NCBI RefSeq assembly: GCF_000003815.2
Contig: NC_049994.1
Location: 15,260,070 to 15,324,069 of the forward strand
Direction of reading: 5' to 3'
From: Branchiostoma floridae
Taxonomy: Eukaryota; Chordata; Leptocardii; Amphioxiformes; Branchiostomatidae
DNA length: 64,000 nucleotides
Shown here: positions 37,401-49,400 of the stretch, piece after piece
Position numbering within the stretch: the first letter of the stretch is position 1
Layout of the letters: each line of letters begins with the position of its first letter
Position numbers and translations under genes: made by a program
The notes under the pieces: model-generated
The model's input: the letters and a program-made list of their open reading frames with translations, nothing else
Told to the model about the DNA's origin: nothing
Databases searched by the model: none

Positions 37401-40400
37401 CACCAACGTGTACTTTGACTTCCCTTCTTTTCCCTTCTCGTAGTACTTGATCAAGCTTTGGATCTCAGATGCCTCCTTTGCATGTTTTAGCCCGGATGCA
37501 TCAACAATGGTCGTGTAACCAGACCTTCGCTCCATGTTTTCAGGGAAGTCTTTCTTGTACACGTTTGAACTGAGGTATTCTGCTGTCTCTTTTGCATGCT
37601 TTATGAACGGGTCATCCGCAATGGAGGTGAAGATTCCAGTTCCCCTCTTCTCACGGTACATTCTCTGGTACTCAAAGTCGCTGACCATCTTTGAAACATT
37701 CTTAACTCTCTCTGTGTTGGGGTCATCAAGAGCAATGGTGTATGCCTGTTTTCTCTCATGTGCTGCTGCCTTGTAAATTGTATCACTGGCTAGCCTTGTC
37801 GAGTCCTTCACCCTCTCTGTAACAGGGTCGTCAACAACTGCAGTGAAACTTCCACGTCGTTGCAGAGCCCTCTTCTTGTACTCCAGTTCACTCTGATACC
37901 TGTTGACCTCCTTGACACGCTGTGCTTCCGGAGTGTCAACGACCGCGGTAAAGCTTCCGCGCCGTGTACGGAAGTTCTTGGTGTAAGCTAGCTCGTTCGA
38001 AACCTTTCCAGACTCCTGAGCGTGCTTTGTGGCGGCATCATCCGTGATGGCAGTGAAGCTGCCCCTTCTCTGGCGGAAGTTGCGCTGGTATTCAACATCA
38101 CTCTGGAACTGGTACACCTCTTTGGCCCTTTCGGTTGTGGGATCGGCTTCAACAGACGTGTAACCACCACGCTTTTCCAACTCCATTGGGAAGTCCTTGG
38201 TGTAGCCCTGTTGGCTTCCCAACTTGGACACGTCTTTGACGTGCTGAAGATTTTTGTCATCGGCAATCATGGTGAAGATACCAGTACCCTTCTTCTCACG
38301 ATACAGCCTCTCATACTCCAGTTGGCTTTGCAGCCTTTGGCTATCCTTTGCTTGCACTGTTGCAACATCATCAGTGACTGACTGATAGATCTCTCTCCTA
38401 GGCTTGTCCTTCTTCTGGTACTCGATACCACTAGAGAGCTTGGTAACATCTTTGACTCTCAGAGTTTCCGGATCGTCCGCAACAGCTGTGTAGTCCAACC
38501 TTCCTTCCAGGGTCATTGGATGGTCTTTTTGATATTCGACCTGGCTATGAAGCTTGCCAACCTCCTTCATTCGTTTGGACTCCATGTCATCGGTGACAGT
38601 CTGGTAAATCTCCCTTCTTGGCTTGTCTTTCCTTTCATATTCTATCTCGCTAGCCATCATGGTAACATCCTTGACTCTGCGGGTCTCTGGGTCATCAGCA
38701 ATTGAGGTGTAATCGAGACGACCCTCCAGTGTCATTGGATGATCTTTTTGATACTCAATTTGGCTGTGCAGTTTACCAACTTCTCTCATCCTGTTCGATT
38801 CCATATCGTCTGTGACCGTTTGGTAAATTTCTCTCCTGGGCTTGTCTTTCCTTTCATATTCAATTCCACTGGCCATGATAGTCATATCCTTAACTCTGCG
38901 GGTTTCAGGGTCATCTGCAACAGCTGTGTAGTCCAACCTGCCTTCAAGAGTCATCGGATGGTCTCTCTGGTACTCTATCTGGCTTTGAAGATGCCCAACT
39001 TCTTTCATTCTCTTTGATTCCATATCATCAGTCACTGTTTGGTAAACCTCTCTCCGCGGCTTGTCTTTCCTTTCATATTCGATTCCACTGGCCATCATTG
39101 TAACATCCTTAACCCTGCGTGTCTCTGGGTCATCGGCAATTGAGGTGTAATCGAGACGGCCCTCAAGTGTCATAGGATGATCTTTCTGGTACTCGATTTG
39201 GCTGTGAAGCTTTCCAACTTCTTTCATTCTGTTTGACTCCATATCATCTGTTACCGTTTGGTAAATTTCTCTTCTTGGTTTATCTTTCCTTTGATATTCA
39301 ACGCCACTGGCCATCAGTGTCATATCCTTGACACGGAGAGTCTCGGGATCATCTGCAACAGCCGTGTAGTCAAGACGACCCTCGAGGGTCATCGGATGGT
39401 CCTTCTGATATTCGACCTGGCTGTGTAGTTTCCCAACCTCCTTCATCCTCTTAGACTCCATGTCATCGGTGACTGTTTGGTACACTTCTCTCCTTGGCTT
39501 GTCCTTTCTCTCATACTCAACCCCACTAGCCATGATGGTCATATCTTTGACACGGCGAGTTTCAGGGTCATCTGCAACAGCTGTGTAGTCCAGCCTACCT
39601 TCAAGAGTCATTGGATGGTCTCTCTGGTATTCTATCTGGCTTTGCATATGCCCAACTTCTTTCATCCTCTTAGCCTCCACATCGTCTGTCACAGTTTGGT
39701 AAACCTCCCTGCGCGGTTTGTCTTTCCTTTGGTATTCATACCCGCTGGCCATCTTAGTCACATCTTTCACACGAAGAGTTTCGGGGTCGTCCGAGACCGC
39801 AGTGTAGTCATGCCTTCCCTCAAATGTCATTGGGTGGTCTTTCTGGTATTCAAGTTGGCTGTGCAACTTGCCCACTTCTTTCATTCTCTTTCCCTCAGGG
39901 TCATCTGTGACGGTTTGATACACCTCCCGTCTGGGCTTGTCTTTGCGTACGTACTCAACTCCGCTCGACAACTTGGTCACGTCTTTCACGCGAAGAGTTT
40001 CGGGGTCGTCAGATACTGCTTGGTAGTCTCTTCTTCCCTCAAAGCCCATGGGGTGGTCTTTCTGGTATTCAATCTGGCTTTGCAGGTGCCCTACCTCCTT
40101 CAGTCTCTGACTGTCCTTAGCGTCAGTGATAGTTTGATAGTACTGTCTCCTCTCTTTGTCTGGCTTCTGGTATTCAATCTCACTCTGCATCTTGCCCACA
40201 TCTTTGACTCTGACTCCTTCAGGGGTGTCAGCAACTGTCTTGTAGATGTCTTTCTCCTTGTGGTACCTTGATTCATACTCTACCTTGCTGGCAAGGTGAG
40301 TAGCTTCCTTGGCACGGATCGTGTTTGGATCATCATGCACGGATTGGTAGTCCTTCCTCCTCTCAAAGTCCATGGGGTAGTCTTTTTGGTACTCCAGTTG

Positions 40401-43400
40401 GGACTGAAGAGTTTTCATGCGCCTTATGCGTTCCTGCTCAGGGGTGTCAAGCTCTATATACCCGACATGTCCTAGCACTTCTTGCTTATACCGTTTCTCG
40501 TACTCAAGCTGACTGGACATTTTGTAGGCATCTTTGGCATGCTTAGAGCTTGGGTCTTCTTCCACTGAGGTGTATGCATGTCGTTTTTCCATGGCCAAGG
40601 GGTGATCTTTGACGTAGGAAACAGAGCTCTGCATCCTGGCAGCGTCTTTTTGTGTCTCAAGCTGCAGCTCATCAGTGATGGCTGTGTACCGGTCCTTCGT
40701 TTGTTTAGCCCTTTTCTGATATTCCAGTTCACTGCTGATGTGGGTTACCTCCTGAGCACGCTTTGTCACGGTGTCGTCCGGCGTGCTTTGGTACTTGAGT
40801 CGCCAGGTCATGTCTTTTGGGTGGTCGCGTGGATACTCCACAGTGCTCTGCTCGTGAGTTTGCTTCTTCTGCCCGATCATCCACCTGTCGACAACAGCCA
40901 CCATGCCTGGCTTGGCTTCCAGGTACCTGGGATAATCTCTGTAGCGGACGTCGCTCTGCATTCTGGCGAGCTCTGCACGACGCCTTGCCTCTGCCTCATC
41001 AGGGAGGCCGCCCTGGTAGCGCCACATCCTGTCTTTGGCTTCCTTCTCATACTCAGCCCGACTGAGCAGCTTGGTGACCTCCTGTGCCTTTTGCAGGAAG
41101 GGGTCAACCACAACTTGGTAGGTGTCTTGCGGAACCGCCCTGTACTCCTCGAAACCCTCCTGGGAGAGGATGTTCTGGGCCAGGTTTGTCAGCCTCCTTT
41201 CTGAGGAGTGCTCGCGATGAACAGCAGGGCTGCGGTCTCTGAACCTCCTTGCAACTGGTGGCGGCTCTCTTCCCCGTGGACGGTCTGCCACAGGGGGTCC
41301 TGGGGAGGGCGACCTACGGGTTCGGCGCATGGGGGATATCGGTTCAGCAGGAGAGCTTGGCGGTGTTGGAGGCCAGGAGCGAGGTTGACGGCGCACAGGC
41401 GTCGGATCCCTCCTGATGGTCTTCAGCTTCATTCTCTCTCCTCTGATCTGCACCTCCCGTTCGTACATCTCCACACATTTCGAGACTGAAGCCATCCAGT
41501 CTTCACCTTCTTCCCCTTCGGGGGGAGGTGGGGGGCGAGACGGTGGGGCTGTAGTTACCGGAGAGGCAGGAGGAGAGGGAGTGGGCGGGGCGGGCGCGGG
41601 AGGCGGCGGGCGCGGTGGCGGCGGCCTCTCTGGTGTCCCTTCGTCATCCGACGACATCGATCTTCGGAAACTGTCGGAGCGAATCCTTCTACGCATCCGT
41701 CTGGGGCTTGGTGGAGGAAGCAATTTAGCCTCTGCGGCCTTTTCGAACAGTTCCTTCTTGGTGCTTACGCCTGCTGCGATTTGTATCTCTTCCCTCTCTT
41801 CTGTCTCAGAGCTGCTCCAACGACCCTGTGAGAACTGCTGGAACATCTCTCGCTTCTGGATCATTTCATGGGAGGGCGTAGGCGGCCTGATAGGAATCAC
41901 GCGCTCTCTCTCTTCTCCCTCTTGCCTGACAAACTGGCCGACGGCGACTTTTTCGAACAGCTCTGCCTTCTGGCCAACATCCTGTCTAGGAGGAGGGGGC
42001 CGCTCTGGGGTTTCTTCTTCACTACCACTCCTTCCCCTTTCGAAGAGCTCTCTCTTTCTCACCACATCTTGCTGAGTTATCATCTGAAGAGCCTCTTCAG
42101 TTTCAGAGTTGGTTCTCCTCCACGACTGCCCGACTTTTTCGAACAGCTCTGCCTTTTGGCCAACATCCTGTCTCGGAGGAGGGGGCCTTTCTGGGGTTTC
42201 TTCTTCACTTCCACTCCTTCCCCTTTCGAAGAGCTCTCTCTTTCTCACCACATCTTGCTGAGTTATCATCTGGAGAGCCTCTTCAGTTTCAGAGTCGGTC
42301 CTCCTCCAAGACTGCCCAACATTTTCAAAGATCTCCTTCTTCTGACCGACATCAAACCTTGGAGGAGGTGGTCTCTCGGGCGCTTCTCCACCTTCGTCAG
42401 AGTCCATGTATCGACTGGCCCAATGGCCTTCGGCAACTTTCTCAAAGAGCTGTTTCTTCTGGCCGATGTCCTGGCGTGCCACTTGGATCTCTTCCCTCTC
42501 CGCCATCCTAACCTCGCTCACTCCTCTCTCGAAGGCCTCCTTCTTCTCACCAACTTCTTGGCGTGTAATTTGAGTTGGTTCTCTCTCATAATCCTCGGCA
42601 TCGCTGGCTCCCCGCTCGAACATTTCCTTCATTTGTCCGACTTCATGCCGGGTTACATGCCTTCGCTGCCTCAGCTCTTCTGCTCGGGCCATCTCAAACA
42701 TCGATTTTGCATCCCTGGCACTGAGAGTAGGACTCTCATCTAGCTCAGGAGGCACTGCCTGTTGTACGGTGAACTTGTACTTGTGCCCACTGCCATACTT
42801 CCTCTCATGAGCTTTGTAGATGACTTTCTGTTGCTGCACCAACATGCGGGATGTCTCTGCCGATATCTTCATGATACTCTGCTCGATCAAAGGGGGCACT
42901 TGGACCCTGAGACAGGACTCCTTAGCCACACGATCTGGAGATATTTCTTTAAGGAGGATGTAGACGTATCTAGTGTCTTCACTCACATCTTCCTGTGTTT
43001 TCACTTCCGTAATTGCTGGCCAACGAAGTTGCGACCAGGCATATGCTGTAAGTCGGTTTGGTTTGTCCTTCTTACCGAAACGGATCTTAATACGGAGCAC
43101 TCTTTCCCTGGACCCCCTTGGGAGTTGGATCTTCACGGTTTCGGTCCGACGTGCCACAACGATCTTGGGTTGGCTTTCCACCTTCTTTGTAACGCCTGTA
43201 TGGACAGCTTTTGCCGCCCTGACGCTAGTAACATGGCTAGCTCTTTCTTGGCTCATTGCAGAACTAGTGGCATGACTAGATCTTTCTTGAGTCATTGCAG
43301 ATGTAGAGACATGGCTAGCTCTTTCTTGACTCATTGAAGAAGAACTGACATGACTAGCTCTTTGTTCACTCTGTGAAGATGTAGTCACACGACTAGATCT

Positions 43401-46400
43401 TTGTTCACTCATCGCAGACGTGGTAACTTGGCTAGATCTTTCCTCACTCAGGGCATTAGTGGTTTTGATGGTGTGTTTCACTCCGCCACGAGACTTGGAC
43501 ACACCTTTGAGGGAAATACCCCTCAGTGTCCCTGGTTCTTGTTTTATGGTCACTTGGCCGATCTCCACTGGCAACGGAGGGATAGGTGGAGGGGGTTCTA
43601 CCTCCATTGCTGCACCAACCGCTTGTTGTACGGTGGTTGAAGCCTTCGCTTTCTTCTCCATCTCCATTGCTCTCATTCCCTGAGTGGGCTCAACGGTTGT
43701 TACGCCGCCTGACGTGGTCTTCTTTTTCTTCTGCATCTCTAAGGCCTGCATGGATTCCTCTGCCTCTCTCTTTGTTGTTACAGTTTGCTTACCATCTGAC
43801 CGGCTGGTTTCAGATTTAGCTCTTGCCTGAGACGCTTCAGCGTGGGATGTTTCCTCAGACTCTTGCTTTGAGACCACCTTGCCGTCGGAGGTCACAACTT
43901 CCCTGATGGTTTGCTTTGTGGAGGACCTCACTTCACGGACGCTTTCCTCATACTGGTATGAGCTGTATGACCCAGTTTTTACCAGCCTTCCTCCTGATAC
44001 ATGTTCTTGCTGAGGACTGCTGGATTTCTCCTCAATAGGCGGAGGAGTGCCAGGGTTGTGTGGATGTGGATTGCCAGGGTTGTGTGGATGTGGATTGCCA
44101 GTTTTGTGGCCTGGATTTCCTGCAAAAGGATGAGGGTTTCCAACCTCTTCTTCATCAAGCTCATCTGGATTGGTGAACACCGACGATGTACGTTGGCTAG
44201 GTTTCTCGACACGGACGGGAACATCTCTTACAACGTCTTCCGTTAAGGTTTCATATGAAGGAGGACTGGGGAAGTCCGGTTCCATGGGTGTTTCTGGAAC
44301 TTCGGGTTCCACTGCCTCCATGAGTGCATCCGGTACCACAGGGCTTGGAGCCTGTTCCATATAAGGTGGGGTGGGGACATCTGGCCGTCCCGTAGCTTCT
44401 GCAGGGCTGGGGAAGGCAGGCTCTACGAAGACGTCTTCTTCCATCGGAGAAGGTGGCCTCTCCAGAGGAACAGCTTCTTCTCCAGGAGATGTTGCTCTGG
44501 GAGAAACAGGTCTTTCCTCTGGAGTTGCCTCCTTGCTAGGAGATACTCCCCTGTGCTCATCAGGGGACACCTTTTCAGGAGGTGGACTGGGGAGGTCAAA
44601 GTCAATCAGAGCATCTTCGGCTTCCTCATACTCTGCAGGTTGTTCCTCTTCAGGCTCCTCGACAACAGGAGTTCGAATTGGTTCTAAAGGAGCGTCTGTA
44701 GACAAAGGCAGCTCTGTGAACTGCTCTGAGGGGCCCTCTTCTGCCTCCATGGCTTGTTCTATCCCCGTGTCTTCAACCGTAGGGCTTGGTGCCATCTCAA
44801 TGATGGGTCCTTCTGGTTCCTTCGGTTGAGTTTCCTCCTCAAAGACATCTTGCTGAGGAGGGCTGTCTTCTGGAGGAGTTACCTCAATGGATGGACTTTC
44901 TTGAGGTGGTTCTTCTTCTTGAGCTTCTCCTGGTGGAGGACTATCATCTCCTTGACCTTGATCTTGTGCACCTTCTGTGCCAAAGGCACCATTACCTTCT
45001 GCCTGATCTGCATTGTCAGATTCAGTATCTTCCTGACCAGGGTTTTGCTCTGGGTTGTATGCAGCAGGGGTTTCATGTTCACCAGGCTGGGCGTTACCGT
45101 TACCATCATTCTCATCATCACTACTGCCATTGTTGTTGTTGTTATTACAGTTAACAAGGGCAAGCCGTGAGCAGCCAGTAAGCACCCACATCGCGCCCTG
45201 TTGGTACGGCGCGGATTCCTGACTATCGAATTTAGGATGGCTCATAATTTATCGATTTTAGGAATGCCTACGCTGGACACTATGCGAACCCTGAGGCGCT
45301 CAGGTACTAGGTCTGATGGACCCGTTAGTTTGGGCTGCGCAAGGCTTTCCTCAAACACTCCTCAACTGTAAAAAAACAGTGTAATTGGCATATGGGCCAA
45401 GATCTCTGTGCTTCGGAATACTCATAAAGCGTCTATGTACGAGAAACGAATGGCAGCCGTTTTGCTGAAGAAAGGTCGACTGCTCTTCAGAAAATGAATG
45501 AAAAAAGAAACCAGGAATGACTAATGTCTTTTTCTAAGTGATTATCTGCACTGTGTTTTGTATGGTGTCTTATGTTGGAACAGTATTCACCAATTTTACA
45601 ACATGGAATTTTCAAATAGATAACCACTTAGAGAATGACATTTCAGAAAAAGATCAAACAGAGAGTAAGGCACCAATGTATAGAGAAAAGGAAGACTTAA
45701 AATGAATAAAAGGATAGATTATGATTCGGAAGAGTAGAGAGATATGTTGGGGATATAACGTTGATCCCGAAAACTGTGTAGTTCATCTTTCCATTGCAGG
45801 TGACCAGGTCTGTGATCTATTAGAGCACCCAGTGATATCCACACTCTGGCAAGCTTTTTAATAGTAGGTTTGTGCTAAAGATTTTGTACAGTACCTGGCT
45901 CTGAATCTTACTGACGCTCCTTATCCGGTTGTGTTCGGGGTTATCGGCTGTGTAACTGAACTTCCCTGCCAAAGCCTTGTAACCCTTCTGGTATTCGTTC
46001 TATGGAGAAAAGAAGAGGGACAGAAGGAAAGAGTCAAAGAAAGGAAGAGAACAGAAATGCAAAGGAAAACATTAAGCAGAAGGTTGCAAAGAATAGAATC
46101 AAGAGGTAAAAGTTAGAACATAGAGAATAGTAGAACAGATAAATTTGTAGAAAAGAGAAAAAACAGTTTGAAGTAACAGTGCCAATATACAAGTGTACAA
46201 GAGGAGAGAGCTTGATGTTCACATGTGTCCTGTACAGCTGATGTCTCTCTTTATATCTAAGATCATCTATATATAAGTATATCAAGGATATATAAGGGTT
46301 ATGGAATGACTCAGTACAAAAGTCATGATACTATATTGGATGAAGAGTCACCACATGACTTGGACCAATGCAGTGATGACTGCTACCCATTCAACATATC

Positions 46401-49400
46401 ACAATTTTATTCATGTATTGCAATAAGATGATGATGCAATGACCTTCATGTCGGTGTAAGCATTCTAGTACAAGTAATGAATCATCAGATACAGGCTACT
46501 TTTAACTCTATAAAGAATCACCACATGATGCTACATTACATCAAAGCAGTCACAACCGCAACCCATTAAATTATCCAACATTTTATTTATCACAACAACA
46601 GATGCAGTGGCCATATTCGCGCCTACATTCCAGTGCAAGTAATGATCGCGACAGGCTACTTTTATCTCTAATGACCCACATGTAATAATAGAAGCAAGGG
46701 GCCAGTTCCCTGCCAAAGCACTTACGCAGTAGTACAGGCACACACATGGCACCCTACAGTTTAACGACTATCGAGACATGGATCAGAACTATTCGTTGAT
46801 GATTGTATACCATTCAGTACATATTCACAGGCCTAACACAAAGACTTAGATATTTTTAATACATGTATACAGTCAACAACATGCGTGTACCAAAGGAACA
46901 GAACAACAAACACGTAGCATGATCATCCATCTTTCTGACTGCGATTTATGGATAGAACTGCCATGCTCTTCCGAAAGGATTCAATCATGAAACACAAATT
47001 TTAAATACAATATTATAGAAGCTGTACGTAGACATCTAGAATCTACGAATTACATCTATACCCAAAGGGAAATTTAGCAAAAGATAAGCATGCAGACATC
47101 AATCCGGCAATGCGACAAGCAGAGCAAAAATAGCAGTAGACAGCAGCATTCCTGAGTACAATCTCCATCCAGCAAGCCTTATTGCCCATCGATAACATTG
47201 ACAGACATACAACACCAACTTACATGTGATCCTTTGACTGATACACCTCAACAAATTAAAAAACCAAGCAGTGCAGAAACTCCTTGGTACCGATCTGTGA
47301 ACAGAATCCCCAGTGCAAGTCCTACATGTACGTGCTAGTCAAAGAATGGAAAGGCAGTGCAGGATGATGGAAAAGAATGCCGCTATTTATATCCTCACTC
47401 CTTTTTTGGAAAACATCTGTTGACTCAGATGGACCCCCTGGATAGATCTATCAGGGCGAGTCTGGTATAATCATCATGGAAATATTTTTAGTACCAGAGG
47501 GCATCAACTTTTGGATAAATAATGCGGCATTAAGGGTGGGAGGAATTTGAGTCCAAGCGGATGCCGAACCTTCTCAGTGATGCACACCAAAAACATGTTT
47601 TGTAACATGTGGCAAATCATTGCGGTACAAAAGTGAACTCCGTCCTGGAACATTCTCGTGGTTACATCACCATAAGGCCACACAAGTTTGCTTTTATGGA
47701 GAGCAACTCTAGACACACCAAATCTGTCATGCATAGTGGTGAAAAAATCTTGAGCTTGCTTAGCCAAAAATAGGACTCATATGCATGCTCCCCTTTTTGA
47801 CAGTTCGTTTTGATAGCAATTACACATGTAAGACAATATTCTCCCTTCTTCAACAATGAGCCCATAGAAACTCATCATTGACCAACTTGTCACCACCATG
47901 TAACCCACAACTTTACATCTGCCTGGCTTTATCTTTATAGCCTCATTGCACGGAACAACTGTCGGTAGAGAGTAGTACAAAAGATGGAGATGTCAACTTT
48001 GCCTTCTCCAAACTAGTCTAAGAGAATGTATCAGAGACTGGGACAAAACATAACTTACCAGGGCTCACATACAAGAAACCCTGTAAATTCTACAACTGAC
48101 ATACATTCTGAAAACAGCTTTAAAAAAAGCCGAACTCGTAAGCCTGTAAAAGATGCTAGGCGAAACATCTGATGTCTTGTGGCTCTGGCTGAAGATCTCT
48201 CTGGTGCCAAAAGGTTACATGCAGCAAGTGGTCAGTGCTACCTGCTATGGAGAAAATGTATGATGAAAATCTCAAGCTGTAAATCAAATAATTTTCTTAC
48301 CTGGCTCTGAATCTTGCTCTGTTGACGGAGGCGGATGTTCTCAGGTGTGTCCACCACAGGTGTGTAACCCTTGATCTTCGACTTCTCATAGTCCTCGTGG
48401 TACTTGGTCTGTTGGGAAGGACGGGCGACAAAACGCGAAATAAGCACCATCGCAATGTTATGTAGATAAAACACAGAAAAAGCCTAATATAATAATAATA
48501 TAAACTTTCCTTGCATGTTATTTAACCTTCTTTCCCCAACTAACCTTGTAATCATGGTAAATTTAATGCCAAAAGGAAAATTTGGCAGGAAATAGGTTAA
48601 AAAGTTGACATATTTCTTTTTTAATTTTAGTTGTGATATTTCAGCTTAAAATCCAGCATATCAACAAAAAGGTTTTCTTCCTCTTTTTGCCATTACTAGC
48701 CTGGTATTCATCCATTTGCAGCTTGTGTCTGCTTCCCTTTTAGAGTAGTGATGATTGGGAAGCAGACATTAGCTGACGAGTGCTGGATACCAGGCTATTC
48801 TGTTCATTTACAGCCAAACTGAACAAAATAGAGTCTATGATTCTAGAAAATTGCACTAAGAATCTAATGACATTATACGCTTAGCACAAAGACAAACATG
48901 TTCAATACCCTGTAAAATACATGATTGTACACTTAGTCTAACAACAATGCAATAAGAATCTATATTTACTATAACTTGTAGTGTAGTAGGCAACAGGTAT
49001 AACAACAACAAGTAAAAACATCACAAAACCATTCTATTTATCATCATCATCATTAACTATATGGGAATATGAATTATGATGCACATTCACACATTTGTAT
49101 ATGTTCATGCACTCCTGTATCTGTGTGTGTGTATGTGTGTGCGCACGTGTGTTGTGTGCACGTGAATGCACAGTCTGTGTCTGCATGCATGCGTGCACTT
49201 TGGAATCCTGTTGTTCGTACATCATCAGTTTGACATCTTCCAGTACAGGTTGCTCCAACAAGTCATGCTTATAGAAGAACTGTTGTTTAACTAGCATATT
49301 CCAGTTTGCATGCTGTTTCTGTAACAACAAACACTAGTCAGTACAACATCATTATACATTCATTTATTATTATTAATTAAACTAACTACATGCTTAAGAA

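Noticed and set aside
36246-43337. Long plus-strand open frames opposite the giant exon (up to ~290 codons)
   Set aside because: They are antisense shadows of repetitive nebulin codons; they show no own domain pattern and follow the repeat period.
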